Notes: a model not told the origin generated them from the letters alone. Shown: positions 12,401-23,795, numbered from the stretch's first letter. The stretch: DNA of 64,000 nt from Vicia villosa (GCF_029867415.1 NW_026705225.1:62001-126000), one strand, 5' to 3'. Numbers and translations are program-made.

Positions 12401-12765
12401 ATCATCTGAGTTTAAGGTAATTGCCCCTAATTGCCTTGCAATGCTCATCTTTAATATTCTTTCTCACAATTCTTCGAAAACTGGCTACGCTCATTTACGA
12501 GCTAAAGTCCACTTTTTCTTTCATCTACATTTTCTAAACAAACGAGCAAGCAAAGCAATTAAGAGCCCATGGAAAACCATGGATGCAAAGGGTGCCTTAC
12601 ACCTTCCCTTTGCATAAATTACCCCCCGAACTCAGATTTCTTTAAAAGGTTTTTTTTTCTGTTTCTTTTAGCCTTTCTGATTTAGTTTGGATAAAATAAA
12701 AGTCGGTGGCGACTCTTGCTTACCGCGACATTTCGATTATAAAAAAGTCAGTTCACCGTATTACA
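9480..12765 (+). repeat. 3' LTR of the non-autonomous element (3286 bp)
   Basis: Same length and, in every block compared, the same sequence as 1168-4453. It ends CGTATTACA and is followed by the right target duplication. Confidence 0.95.
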
Positions 12766-12770
12766 GATGG
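12766..12770. repeat. Target site duplication GATGG, right copy
   Basis: Identical to 1163-1167. It also encodes the DG of the second RNase H. Confidence 0.95.
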
Positions 12771-14559
12771 TTCAACGCATAGAGAGGGTACTGGGGTTGG
12801 AATATTGATAATTTCTCCTGATGGAATTCCAACAAAGCTCAAGTTTAAAATCGAAGGTCCATTATGCTCCAACAATGAAGCTGAATACGAAGCATTATTT
12901 GCTGGACTTGAGGCTTTGTTAGAATTGGGGGCAACCAGAGTCGAAATTAAAGGAGACTCCGAATTGGTCATCAAACAATTGACAAAGGAGTACAAGTGTA
13001 TCAAAGAGAATTTGATCATGTATTTTGTCATCGCAAATAGGTTACTCAAGAAATTCGAATATGTGGAATTAAAACACGTATCAAGGGTGAATAATCAGGA
13101 AGCGAACGACTTGGCACAATTAGCTTCAGGATATAAAGTATCAAAAGAAAAGTTGGAAGAATTGATTGAAGTAAGAGGAAGAGCAATGTTTACTAAACTT
13201 TCGCCAAGTGATCTAGAGAACTCACGATTGGGTTATGCCAACAAAGAACAATTCGAAGTACTAAATATAGACTCATTGGCAGACACAGATTGGAGGAGTC
13301 CAATTATTAGCTACCTAAAAGACCCTTCGACGGATACAGATAGGAGAATCAAGTATAGAGCATTGTCATATTTTTTGATGGGAAATGAATTATTCAAGAA
13401 AACTCCTGAAGGGGTATTGCTGAAATGCTTGGGTGAAGCAGAAGCATATTTAGCTCTGTCGAACGTACATAGTGGGGCATGTGGTGCACATCAAGCAGGG
13501 CACAAAATGAAATGGCTCTTGTTTCGTTATGGGATGTATTGGCCTTCGATGTTAAAGGATTGCATAGAGTTTGCGAAAGGGTGCCAAGAGTGCCAAGAAC
13601 ATGCAGGTATCCAACACGCTCCAGCGAACGAATTAAGTACGATAGTAAAACCATGGCCTTTCAGGGGATGGGCATTAGATTTGATTGGAGAAATTCACCC
13701 CAAGTCATCTAAGGGTCAAAGGTACATTTTGGTAGGAATAGACTATTTCACAAAATGGGTCGAAGCAATACCACTGGTAAATGTGGATCAAGAGGCTGTG
13801 ATTGAGTTTATTCAGAAACACATTATATATAGGTTTGGAATCCCAGAAAGTATAACAACTGATCAGGGATCAGTCTTTACTGGACGAAAAATGCAAGATT
13901 TTGCCAGAGAAATAGGTTTCAAGTTATTTACTTCTACACCTTATTACGCCCAAGCAAATGGACAGGTTGAAGCAGCAAACAAAATAATAATTGGCCTTAT
14001 TAAGAAACATGTGGGAAAGAAACCTAAGAATTGGCATAAGACTTTAGATCAAGCGCTCTGGGCTTGTCGAACATCTCCAAAAGAAGCCACAAATACAACT
14101 CCTTTCCAGTTGACGTTTGGACATGATGCAGTACTCCCAATTGAGATATGTTTGCAATCAGTAAGAATACAAAGACAAGCAGACATTCCTCCCAACGTAT
14201 ACTGGGAGTTAATGATGAATGAGTTAGTAGATTTGGACGAAGACAGACTTCGAGCACTGGAAATGATAAAAAGGCAAAAGGAAAGAGTGTCCAGAGCTTA
14301 TAATAAAAAGGTGAAAGGTAAAACTTTTGTTAATAATGATTTAGTCTGGAAAGTTATTTTACCTATAGATCGAAAGAATCAGGCACTTGGTAAATGGTCC
14401 CCACATTGGGAAGGACCCTTTCGAATCTTGAAAGTATTCTCGAACAATGCTTACGAAATTGAAGAATTAGCAGAAGATCATAGGATCTTGAGAGTAAACA
14501 GGAAATATTTGAAGAGATATAAACCAAGTATGTACGAAGTAAGGATTGCAAAGACGTAG
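12766..14559 (+). CDS. Ty3-gypsy pol, second RNase H and integrase part (interrupted continuation)
   Basis: This continues the polyprotein broken at 1167. The apparent start codon at 12706 lies in the inserted LTR and is an artefact, so the true sequence resumes with DGSTH at 12766. An archaeal-type RNase H comes first ([38 protein letters not shown], about 12766-13130). The integrase zinc finger follows (HQAGHKM ... CQECQ, about 13490-13605), then the catalytic core with its first Asp in ALDLIG (about 13673), second Asp in TTDQGSVF (about 13856) and Glu in GQVEAANK (about 13960). The C-terminal part contains a WEGPFRI block. No chromodomain is present. The protein ends at a TAG at 14557-14559, in an otherwise open frame. 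Confidence 0.92.
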   Translation, partial: DGSTHREGTGVGILIISPDGIPTKLKFKIEGPLCSNNEAEYEALFAGLEALLELGATRVEIKGDSELVIKQLTKEYKCIKENLIMYFVIANRLLKKFEYVELKHVSRVNNQEANDLAQLASGYKVSKEKLEELIEVRGRAMFTKLSPSDLENSRLGYANKEQFEVLNIDSLADTDWRSPIISYLKDPSTDTDRRIKYRALSYFLMGNELFKKTPEGVLLKCLGEAEAYLALSNVHSGACGAHQAGHKMKWLLFRYGMYWPSMLKDCIEFAKGCQECQEHAGIQHAPANELSTIVKPWPFRGWALDLIGEIHPKSSKGQRYILVGIDYFTKWVEAIPLVNVDQEAVIEFIQKHIIYRFGIPESITTDQGSVFTGRKMQDFAREIGFKLFTSTPYYAQANGQVEAANKIIIGLIKKHVGKKPKNWHKTLDQALWACRTSPKEATNTTPFQLTFGHDAVLPIEICLQSVRIQRQADIPPNVYWELMMNELVDLDEDRLRALEMIKRQKERVSRAYNKKVKGKTFVNNDLVWKVILPIDRKNQALGKWSPHWEGPFRILKVFSNNAYEIEELAEDHRILRVNRKYLKRYKPSMYEVRIAKT

Positions 14560-14809
14560 ATACTCAGGGTACTACGAAAAGCCAAAATGGTCAGGCATGT
14601 GTCAAAAAATATACTTCACATTGATCAAAATGGCTTCACAATCAGAAAGAATTATGGAAAGAAAAATCAAAGAAGACACCAAAATATTCTTTTCATTTCA
14701 AGCATAGAAGTACATTCATTACAAAAAGATCCAAAGAATAGGATCTGAGGTTACAAAAAGAAAGGAAGGCATATATATATAAAAAGATTAAACCTAAGGT
14801 AAAAACTTG

Positions 14810-15544
14810 CTAGTTAATCCTTTGGTCTAAATTGTCCAAAGACAACACAGGAGAAGGTTCAGCCTCGAACATATCCCTGGCTCCAGAATCACGCATCCTT
14901 CTCACTACGCCTTTCCTAAGAAAAATGTAACTAAGGAGTCTCCCGTAGGGAAGACAAGTCACACTCCCTCGACGGTCAACACCGGCAGAGACAGCTTTAA
15001 CAAGTCCTTTGAAGATCATTAAAGGAATGTTAATTTTCCTCCCTCGAAGACCACATAGGATGAACTCCAAGTCTTCAACCATGATGTTGTTTTCGTCGAT
15101 CCGCCGAGGTTGGAAGTTCCCCACGAGCATCTGGTGCCAGATCCTGATGACTTTGGCACTGAAGCGATCATTGTCCATAAGAGTTCTCAACATGAGATGA
15201 GTAGTCATGCTAAAACTGTTGTCATCAAAAGTTTCACCAGAGTTATTGCATTTTATCAGGTTGGCAATAGTGGTGGGAGTAATGCTGAGACGAGCATGTC
15301 GAATTTCAGAATCAATGGTGGTCCTACCTTCAGGATCTATGCGTAAAGACGCATTCATCCAGAATTCTGCCACCATGTTGGGGTAAATAGCACCCTCCAA
15401 GACTTCTTCAAAATAGAAGTCCAGTTCTTGGTTGACAAACAGGGTTTCGATGTTGATGAAATGGCGAGTAAGTTCATCCTCAGAGAGTCTGAACTCGCCT
15501 CTAATGAGGGCTTTGATGTCGTTAAAGAAGAGAGGTTCAGCCAT
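14810..15544 (-). CDS. Antisense gene 2 of element A, 244-aa putative plant transposon protein
   Basis: A single open frame of 244 codons on the strand opposite pol, ending about 250 bp from the integrase stop. It matches the homologue at 59266-59997 along its whole length, with shared blocks FVNQELDFY, YPNM, SLRIDPEGRTTI, ITPTTI.NL, CNNSGETFDDNSF, IMVEDLEFILCG and TCLPYGRLLSYIFL. The pattern resembles the family called putative plant transposon protein in plant genome annotation, recognised from memory of its LPYG-type motif and not by a search. No membrane segment or signal peptide is seen. A TATA-like box lies about 107 bp upstream. Its role is unknown; it may act with the PMD protein encoded next to it. 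Confidence 0.75.
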   Translation of the reverse strand: MAEPLFFNDIKALIRGEFRLSEDELTRHFINIETLFVNQELDFYFEEVLEGAIYPNMVAEFWMNASLRIDPEGRTTIDSEIRHARLSITPTTIANLIKCNNSGETFDDNSFSMTTHLMLRTLMDNDRFSAKVIRIWHQMLVGNFQPRRIDENNIMVEDLEFILCGLRGRKINIPLMIFKGLVKAVSAGVDRRGSVTCLPYGRLLSYIFLRKGVVRRMRDSGARDMFEAEPSPVLSLDNLDQRIN

Positions 15545-16103
15545 TGCAAGACAAGAAAGTTGTTCTAAAAGAGAAGTTGTGTGTTTTCTTTTTCTGTGTT
15601 TGGTTTGGAGAGAAAACGCATGAATGAAGAAATGAAGACAATATTTGACCCTTTATATAGACTGGGAATTCTGAAAGGTGGTTTTTAATTTTTAATGAGT
15701 GATTGGACTGCGGTTGGTTTTCCAAAGAAAGAAGTTATGGCTTCCGCCGTTTCCCGCCCTTGGAAGTTGAAAAGTAATCATGAAACGGATGCACGCACGT
15801 CTTAAACCGACGTTTTGGAGAAAGTGACGTCACTGTTTAATAATGATTATGGCTAGAGAAGGGGAAACGTCAAGTCTAGAGGCAAGGATGCTGCGAAAGA
15901 TGTTCAGGATTCTACACGTTGCATTAAATAAAAAGCGCTGTAGAGAATCTAAAGATATATTTTGGCAGAAATGTTTAGATTCGCTAAAAGTAATGCTGGC
16001 AAACATTATAGATATAAATGGGAGTCAAGCATACAAATATTATGAGTCTACAATAGTTTCGATTACAAAACAAAGGTGCAACAAGTAACAGGACTGAAAG
16101 CAT
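15545..16103 (-). other. Spacer between the two antisense genes
   Basis: Holds the promoter-like sequence of antisense gene 2 and the 3' flank of the PMD gene. Blocks around 15735-15840 (for example gcttccgcc, ttcccgcccttggaagttga, gatgcacgcacgtctta) recur in inverted order in element B at 58990-59080, so this spacer is conserved between copies. Confidence 0.6.
15651..15660 (-). promoter_or_regulatory. TATA box of antisense gene 2 (element A)
   Basis: Minus-strand ctatataaag lies about 107-116 bp before the ATG at 15544. Element B has ctatataagt at the matching position. Confidence 0.6.
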
Positions 16104-19100
16104 CTAGTTAAAATCTTCAGGGAGATCCGTTTTGATCTTCAAGTATTGAGTCTCCCACGAAGACATACGAAGCTCGATTAGTGCCCGTTGTTTCTTCAAA
16201 CTTTCGATTTTTGGCACTAATTTCTGTGCAGTCTCGAAATGTCTAATGCCCGACTGCACCACTTCGAGCAAATCTTGTTGGTTAGATTTTTGTATGGCTG
16301 CCTGACAACGTTCAGCTTCTTTTATCTTGCCCTCGAGTGCCTTTATCTCTTGTTTCCAGGAGTTGATGTTCTTCTCATAATCATCAAAGGCCTTCTGATT
16401 TTATGAATGTTTGAGCTTGAGGGCCTCACCTTGTTTCGTTGCGTCTACAGCAGAGTTCCATGAAGAGTCATGAGAGGCCTTTGTCTCAGATAGCTCTTTT
16501 TCGACATTTTGCCTTCGAAGAATGTTGGCTTGGAGTTGCTCGAGTAGAGAGCCTAACAGAACAATTACCTCTGAAACTTCTGTGGAAACTTGAAGCAAAT
16601 CTACCTTCTTTAGAAGTTGATTTAAGTTGTGACTCTTAATAGGTTCCCGGTTGAGGACGTCTACAAGATTGACCCCAAAGAATCTTTCTTTTATTTGTCG
16701 GAGGAGGCTAGGAATGTCTTCTTTATCACCAGATTCTACAGTTGCAACTGGAGAGACATTAAGCTCCGAAGGCGAAGAAGTATTCGCATCCATGATGGCC
16801 TTTAAGAAACTAAGAGGATCAGTTTGCTTAAGCTGTTCCAGCTCCAAAGGAGTAGGCTTCACAGGGGCAAGCGTCGAAGTTGTCTCAGGAATGGTTTTCG
16901 TCTCAAGAGTCGAAGTCCCTTGAGGATCTTGTTTTTCTGGTTGAGAAATTTCCTCCATAGCATCTCGCTCCGACGCAGTATCTTCACTGTCATGTGTTTG
17001 GGGGTTCACATTGTCGCTGCCTGAGAATGGGTGATCTTCTTCCAAATTTTTGTTTTGATGAATAGGTGGGGATTCGTCAGTGGAGTGACTTTCTTCGACT
17101 GGTTCATTAGGCAATATGGTAGCAATTGGCCTAACGTCTTCAAAGACTGGCGAAAGAACATGAGTTTGATTTTGAGAGGTACCTATGTTAAACAGAGCAA
17201 AGTTAGTCATAAAAATAAACTTTTGAAGAGTTTAGTTAACGAAAGTTAAAGTTTGACAATTACTGTAAAGTTTGTCAACATTAATGGTAAAGCCATGGTC
17301 CTTGAAACCTGAAGTGGCAGTGCCAGCGTCTTCCTGCAATAACAAGGTAAATGTCAGTTTAATTATTTGGTTAAGATCATAAGATAATATGTGGGTTGGA
17401 ACCCAAATACCTTGGTTGGGATATTGTCTGGACTTGAATTATGACTTTCCACAACGAAAGCATTGCTAGCAGCTTTCAAAGGAGACTCTTCAGAGGACGC
17501 TTTATCACCAGGAGAAACAGTTTTAGAAGGGCTTATCCTTTTCCCTTTTCTTGAAGGGGTAACAGCTTTTTGTCTCTTCTTGTGTCCTTGTCTAGTTTGG
17601 GGAGGAGATTTATCTTCACCATCCGAAGCAGCTGTCGAGGAAGCTTTCCGCTTGGAACCTGTTGGGGGTTTCGAGCTCTAGAAAATAGATGATAAATAAG
17701 ATGGATACTACTCACAGATTGTACGAAATCAAGAATATGAGATGAGTATATACCGTGGGCTTCTTGTCAGTAACGATGGAATCACTTTCACTTGGTTTGT
17801 TGCTCTGAGATGTCCCAGAATCTTTTTGGGCAGAAGCTTCCTTGATCTTCCTCCTTCGTGCAACAGCTGTAGTTGAAACTGAAATCAGTATATTAGCAAA
17901 GAAAAGAAAAGTCAGTCGAAAAGATTGTCTTAATCCAAACCTTCAGGTATCGGGGTCAGGACACGAACATGTTTAAGATCTATATGAAGATGTCCTTTGA
18001 AAGTATCCAAGGTGTGCTTAGTCGGAACCACTCGTTCAGCGCGTTTTTTGGTACTCTCTTGAAGAATTTTGAGAGCATTCCCACACACGAACCAGTCTGG
18101 GAAAGGAGGACTTAGAGCCACACCAAAATCAGCACTTGGTAGTGGAGGGAATTTTGGAGGATTAAGTTTGAAAGCCACTTCATAACGTAGTTCTGGTCGA
18201 ACATACGAGGGCAATTTCAACTTATCCAGTTTGGCGGAAAACTTTTCGCGCAAAATGACTGCAGCCTCACGAACGGTCCGACTAAGATCATCAGGCCTGT
18301 AGATAGTTTCAAAGAACTTTTGAAAAGCTTGGATTTCTTTAATATGAGTTGAAGTACCTTTTTGAAAATTCTCCTGCACATCAGTAAAAGCTGCAGTTAG
18401 TGCTTGAGCAAGGCTATCAGCATCAAAGATTTGGGAGCTATAATAATCCGTCCACCATTGATGAAAGTCTGGTGTAGAATAAAAAGCAGGTTCGAAAGAG
18501 ACAGGAGGAAGTTTGGTGGTGCCAACGTATTTGTTGATTTTTGTTTTACATTCTTCTTCAGTCAAGTACAAGGTATGGAAACACATATGGTTTCTTTTCT
18601 CATATAAACACTTGGGTTTTATTTGAACCAACCCAAACTGTCTCGAGACCAAATTTGGTTGGTAGCACATGAGAATGCATTGACCTTTTGATGGTCGAAG
18701 GCGATGGGAAAATAACCTTGGAGTCAGAAAGGCTTCCCAAATTTCCATAGACTCAGTTTGTTGATCCTGAGATGTTGATGGAAATTTTCGAGTAAACCAT
18801 TCAGGACCTATTGTTCTGTGTACAAAGGGAGCCATAGAAGGATCGAACTGGTTACGCCGGGCAAACATCATCGAATACGCCAAGAAGTGTTCACGAAGCT
18901 TTCCAATTTCTTCTTTTGGAGTTAGGTAAGCTAACCTGGTCCCTTCTATAGTTCGATTCTTGATTTTGCTATCCTCCTCATTGACATTTCCTCGAAAGGG
19001 AAGGTGATTTTCGAATGTAGCATTAAGCCACAGTTGTAATAGCCAGAAAGGGCCAGCATAAAGTAAACTACCAGATTTAAAATTCTTGGTGAGGGATGCA

Positions 19101-20029
19101 GCTTCGCTGAGGTTTTCATAAAGAGACCCTAAAAGCAGTTGGCTGAGGTTGAGCTTTTTTCCAGCATGCAACTGATTAGCCATGCAAAGATATCTCTTTG
19201 CAACTTGAATAGATCTTGAACAGAAGGCACATCGTGAAAGCCATAGCGCTAGAAAAGCAATATGTTCTTCATCGGATACTGCCGTTTCGGTGGTAATATG
19301 ATGCTTCTGGATGAATGCAGTATAAGTGACTTGTGAGTCATTAAAACCAATAGTATCATTATCCATTTCGTTAGGATCGAAGGTTTCGCCAGTTGGTCGA
19401 AGTCCTGTAATCGCAGCCACATCAAAAAGAGTAGGGGTAACCATTCCGCAGGGGAGATGGAAAGTGTTGTGAGAAGCATCCCAAAAGTGAACTGCTGCTA
19501 CTAACATGGGTTGGTTGTATTCTAAACCTGTCTTGGACAGTTGAATCAAATCGTATATTCCTAACGATTTCCAGAAGGATTCTTTCTGTTTCTCTACTTT
19601 TTCTAACCAGGCATAGTACAAATCAGGATCCTTGGCCAAAGGGATTGATCTAAACACTTTTACAGAGTTGGTCATATAGTTTACCCTAATTTTCGCTAAA
19701 GCTAAAGGAGTTTCAGTGGGAGTTTTTTCCATGTTAGCAGATTTTCCTGAGGGAGAACAGCCATCTTCATCTATCTTAATTTTGCTAACTAATGGTCTGG
19801 TCTTGTAATAAGCGGGGAAGAATTTATTCAGAGATGGGATATTTTCACCTGGTAATGGACCCATAAAAGCGAGAGATTTTCCAGAAAGTTCAAAGGGAAT
19901 GATTACCTGGGAAGCGTAAATAGCGCGTATTTCTTCGGTGTTAGGGTTTTGAACGTGCTCTTGTTCCCCAGACTGTGTTGTTGATTGGAGCTTCAGAGCA
20001 GGTTGAAGAACATTTGAAGATGAAGCCAT
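16104..20029 (-). pseudogene. Antisense gene 1 of element A, five-exon plant mobile domain protein with one internal stop
   Basis: Exons on the minus strand: 20029-17941, 17878-17754, 17677-17411, 17333-17264 and 17182-16104, with GT-AG introns. Exon 1 encodes a plant mobile domain (PMD), with LYYAWLEKVEKQKESFW and FHLPCGMVTPTLFDVAAITG as landmarks around residues 135-215. Exons 2-3 are basic and Ser/Pro/Lys-rich (ARRRKIK), as in a nuclear linker. Exon 5 is acidic, then forms a long coiled coil ending near DLPEDFN. The spliced frame is about 1210 codons, with one in-frame TAA at 16401-16403 inside the coiled coil, so the last ~100 residues are lost. PMD proteins (MAIN/MAIL family) occur both as host silencing factors and inside transposons. 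The function here is unknown. Confidence 0.82.
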
Positions 20030-20140
20030 AGAGAAATTTCCGATTAAGAGAACGAGATTTTGAAGAGATTAAAGATGTTTGGTCTTTTTTGAAGAAGATG
20101 AAGAAATAGGAATGAAAGGTTGTGTAGAAGTGCAAGACCA

Positions 20141-20150
20141 AGTATTTAAA
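20141..20150 (-). promoter_or_regulatory. TATA-like box of the antisense PMD gene (element A)
   Basis: Minus-strand tttaaatact lies about 115 bp before the ATG at 20029. Element B has ctttaaatac about 110 bp before its ATG. Confidence 0.45.
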
Positions 20151-20468
20151 GGTTTTAACGGAAACCCTTTTTAAATCTTTTGGGTAAAATCCAAAGAACA
20201 CGTGGCGGCTGGTGATTCAATCCAACGGCGGTCGAATAAAGCTAGCTTCACTCCTAGTATGTAGGAGTAATGATCAAGAAGTAAGGTTAAAACGTGGGAA
20301 TGTGAGTTATGAGAAGACATCTTTGAAAATGACAAGACGTTTCGGAAACAGGGTCATCAATGATTATGACGTTAGTTAGCAGTCTTGGAACTCTCAAAGA
20401 TCAATAAAGAACGAAATCTTATAATGACAAGAAACGCCTATTTCTGTTGACTCTCGAAACAGGCATTT
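20151..20468. other. Upstream region of the antisense PMD gene
   Basis: No gene is visible. Parts match element B 54340-54640 in inverted order (for example gaccgccgttgga-type and gacgtcataatcattgat-type blocks), so this upstream region was inherited with the module. Confidence 0.55.
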
Positions 20469-20481
20469 ATTGGGGGCAATT
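20469..20481 (+). other. Polypurine tract of element A
   Basis: attgggggcaatt directly before the 3' LTR. The inverted equivalent is next to the element B LTR at 54326-54338. Confidence 0.8.
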
Positions 20482-21472
20482 TGTTAGCTGAAGATTTCGT
20501 TTCATATTATTTATCCTTCGAAGGAGTAGAAAATCGAAGGAAAGATGGTTACTGATGGCCATCCCTTAAAAATAAAAGAATGACTACTGATGGTCATGCT
20601 TCGAGAGTAAAGGTTTCTAAGTTCACTATGAAGATAATGAATACTAAAAGTTAGCGAAAAGTATGTGTCTTCGGGGACTTAGACAAATTTGTAAATATAT
20701 TCAAGTATTACTACTTAGCGTGTTTTTTCGTAGTGTTTGTTTAATACACTGCCACGCGTCGTAGACAGACTCAGGCGGGAAGATTTGAAATTCGAAGACG
20801 GTTTCATAACTGTCCAAGTAACAGATGGCATCGCTAGGAGTTTTTATGAGAAACGTGGCAGCAGATTAGTATAGGACCGTTAAGGTCGAAACTAGTATAA
20901 ATAGGAGTCTTAATGTTAGGATTCTGTGTGTTCATTTTGTACAAATCACTCACATATTTACTCAAGTATCAAGCGTTAAGAGAAAGAGTTCGCTGAGAAA
21001 ATGTACGTATGACACCACCATTTTAATACATGTGTATTATCCTTTGTTTTTAAATATCTTCCAGAATTACTGCATTTCGTTTACTTCTTGTCATTTACAT
21101 TTCTGTATCTTTACTTTAATGTCATTTACTTTCGAATTACTTTTCATGTTATTTACTTTCAAAGTCTTTTACATTTCTGCAATTTAAGATTCTTTACGTT
21201 TCAATAGTCCTTTTAATTTTCTATGTTATGTTACTTATCTTTTCGTTGAAGTCACATTTATATGTAACAAAGTGATTGTAAAGACTATTTGTTCTTTAAT
21301 CGAACAACTCTTATTGAAGAAGACAAATAATGAATATGGTTCGAATAAACATTGATAACAATCTTCTTGACTATGTGTCCTAGGATCAATCTAGTCGATC
21401 CTGCGAGTAACCAAATCATATTTATTATAGTTTGGAAGACTAGCGGTTGTTTACCGGAAATCACCGTAAACA
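20482..21472 (+). repeat. 3' LTR of element A (991 bp)
   Basis: Begins TGTTAGCTGAAGATTTCG and ends ACCGTAAACA. A TATA box (tataaatag, near 20895-20903) lies about 410 bp in. An inverted, diverged copy is at 53383-54325. Confidence 0.88.
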
Positions 21473-23238
21473 ATTACTACTAAAATATTTTTTTTTTAAA
21501 AAAGTTGCACAAATATATCATCTTAATATATAAAAGAAAAACAAAAAACAAAAATTGTTGTATTTAGATGAGGGTTAAAAGTAAAAAACTATTATGATAC
21601 ATAGTGATTTTATAAAATTATAAAATGTAATTTTTGTTAAAATACTATAACCTTATTATTTTGGCCAGATTATACACCTATTATTCCCAATCTAATTCAT
21701 ATGATCGATTTACTAAGATTTTGTTTGAAAGTTTGAAGGGGGTTTTGAAGAATAGAAGATTGAGCAAATATAAATAAAAGAATTTAAATGGGGAGGAGTT
21801 TGGAGAATTTATCTTTATTTAAAAATCAAAATTCTTTTAATTTGGAAGTTAAAAAAATTATATTGAAGAAGGGTTTTGAAGAGTTATAGACTAATTGTTT
21901 AAATATAACTTTTATTGTTTTGATATTTTAAAAATTAAAAATACATCAGTGATAAGTACTATTTTATATATAAAAAATTCAAAAATATTAAATATTTTTT
22001 TAATATATTTTTAAAAAATCATTTTCTAAAACTCTTCATTTCTCTTCCTTCCAAACTCTAAAACAAAGTTTAAATGTCGTATTCACTAATGACTTATGAA
22101 CCTTCATTTTCGGTCATTGTATAATAGCATGACTTGATTTTCATCTCAAATGTTAATTCACATCTAACATCCTCCGTACTCTACGCCAAATTAATCAAAA
22201 ACAATTCTATTCATTTACATTATATATACTTCACTTTGAATTATGCTCATGTATTATTTTAAATACACTTGCAAAGTTTTATTTCATTTGATTTCACTAC
22301 CAAATACCTCGATTATTTAGTCAATTTCGCATTTTATTCAAACACATTCTTAATATATTTTTTTAAAGCAAGCAGTTGGATTGGTTGAGACACAAGCCAA
22401 ATGAAAGCATTTTGGAACACTTTTTTGCCAATTTCTCTTAGGCATAAGTAATGAGTAGCATTTCATTGTAATCAATTCAACATTATCTAATCAGCATATA
22501 TTGAAGGAAAACCTTCTTAACAGTATTGTAGAAAAATTAGTTAGAGGATTTCCATATTCTTCTACTTTTGCTTTATGTGAGAATTTTATAACGTGGTTAG
22601 GTTAGGTCTATGCATCGTTGAATGTGGGTTTTATGGAATGATTCATGAGACAACAAGTGAGAAAGAGGGGTCCATTAAATTTTCCAAATAAACTCAAGAA
22701 TTCGTTGCAAGTTGCAACAACAATAGAGAGAATTAGGCCATATTAGGTAATTGGTCCTACATTTTAGAATATGCTAAGTCTTCTTCTCATTTTCTTCCAC
22801 CTAGGTTATATGATAGACTAGAGATTAGACAACCTAGAAGACGCAACAACATCTTCATCAAACAATGTTTTTGGATTCAATGAGGTTATGATGATTATAA
22901 GGTATATTCGGTTCTATTCGTTGTGTCACTCAATGGAAAAGAGATAGCCAAAGTTAGTGATATGTTGGTTTTGATTTTAGTTGAAAAAGAACTCAAGGAA
23001 TATCTGTTTGTTTCTTGCTTTTGCTTTATGTCTCCTAGATATCCACCTTATAAAATACGAAATATCAACATATGTTGTTGGTAGGGACGAATCTAGGGAG
23101 GAGGTGTGAGTTTTCTTTTGGCTTCTCTCCTTAAGCTATCATTATGTTATATATTTAATTTAATGACATATACTCTCAATGTAACAAAATATAAAATTGA
23201 CTTTTTTATTATAAAAAAAAAATTGACTTTTTTGAAAT
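21473..23238. other. AT-rich intergenic DNA
   Basis: No gene is recognised. A loose inverted repeat (about 21716-22075, arms with ttgtttgaaagtttgaaggg against ttccttccaaactctaaaac) suggests an old MITE. The remainder is simple AT-rich sequence. Confidence 0.5.
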
Positions 23239-23251
23239 TATATATATATAT
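23239..23251. repeat. Short TA microsatellite
   Basis: Alternating TA directly left of the first MITE-like inverted repeat. Confidence 0.8.
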
Positions 23252-23489
23252 GGGATAGGATCAAATGACATCAAGGTGTCAAAGTTTAATTTGACACCAA
23301 AATCTCAACCGTTAAAAGAATTGATCTAACGGTGATATTAAATGAAATAAAATAATATTAAAAAAATACATAGCATATTTTTCTCCTAAAAAATAGGCTA
23401 TTTAGTATCACCGTTAGATCAATTCTTTTAACGATTGAGATTTGGTGTCAAATTAAACTTTGACACCTTGGTGTCATTTGATCTTATCG

Positions 23490-23490
<1 letters not shown>
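23252..23490. mobile_element. MITE-like inverted repeat 1 in a TA microsatellite
   Basis: 239 bp. The left arm gggataggatcaaatgacat and onward is repeated in inverted order at the right end (ttggtgtcatttgatcttat), with about 85 bp of near-perfect complementarity and a short AT-rich centre. TA repeats flank both sides. No coding capacity. Confidence 0.85.

Positions 23491-23583
<93 letters not shown>
23491..23583. repeat. TA microsatellite, about 46 repeats
   Basis: Pure TA dinucleotides between the two MITE-like elements. The apparent YIYIYI ORF here is meaningless. Confidence 0.97.
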
Positions 23584-23586
<3 letters not shown>

Positions 23587-23795
23587 GAGGGTTATATTTA
23601 CTCCAGGAGTAAGTTATTATAACTTACTCCAAATCTAGACCATTGATTCTTCTCAATCTAATGGTTAAAAATAATAAGTAATAGTTTCTCTCTCCACATT
23701 TAATTACTTATTATTTTTAACCACTAGATTGAAAAGAATCAATGGTCTAGATTTGGAGTAAGTTATAATAATTTACTTCTGGAGTAAATATAACC

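Larger units (their letters stand above)
1168..12765 (+). mobile_element. Young non-autonomous Ogre/Tat-like LTR retrotransposon (LARD type)
   Basis: A complete 11,598-bp element with two 3286-bp LTRs (TG...CA), a 5-bp target duplication, a tRNA-Arg-type primer site just inside the 5' LTR and a purine tract before the 3' LTR. The 5026-bp internal region has no gag, protease, RT or integrase reading frame, only short chance ORFs and several tandem repeats, so it must depend on an autonomous partner. All landmarks in the two LTRs are offset by exactly 8312 bp and every block compared by eye is identical, so insertion was recent. LTR start, primer type and hypervariable minisatellites match the Ogre/Tat group of legumes. 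The exact family is inferred. Confidence 0.93.
1..21472 (+). mobile_element. Ty3-gypsy retrotransposon of the Tat lineage (element A), 5' part outside the window
   Basis: The visible order on the plus strand is reverse transcriptase, RNase H, a second RNase H, integrase, a block of antisense genes, polypurine tract and 3' LTR. The 5' LTR, gag and protease lie left of the window. Two RNase H domains, no chromodomain after integrase, and antisense genes between integrase and the 3' LTR fit the Tat lineage, in which Grande- and Retand-type elements are known to carry antisense ORFs. The body is split by a younger retrotransposon at 1168-12765. Without that insert, the visible part of element A is about 9.9 kb. 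The pol frame is open on both sides of the insert. Confidence 0.85.

Noticed and set aside
12706..12765. Start codon and first 20 codons of the frame running into the integrase part
   Set aside because: They lie in the 3' LTR of the inserted element. The real protein resumes at 12766.
23435..23638. Frame with a long YIYIYI run
   Set aside because: Translation of the TA microsatellite.
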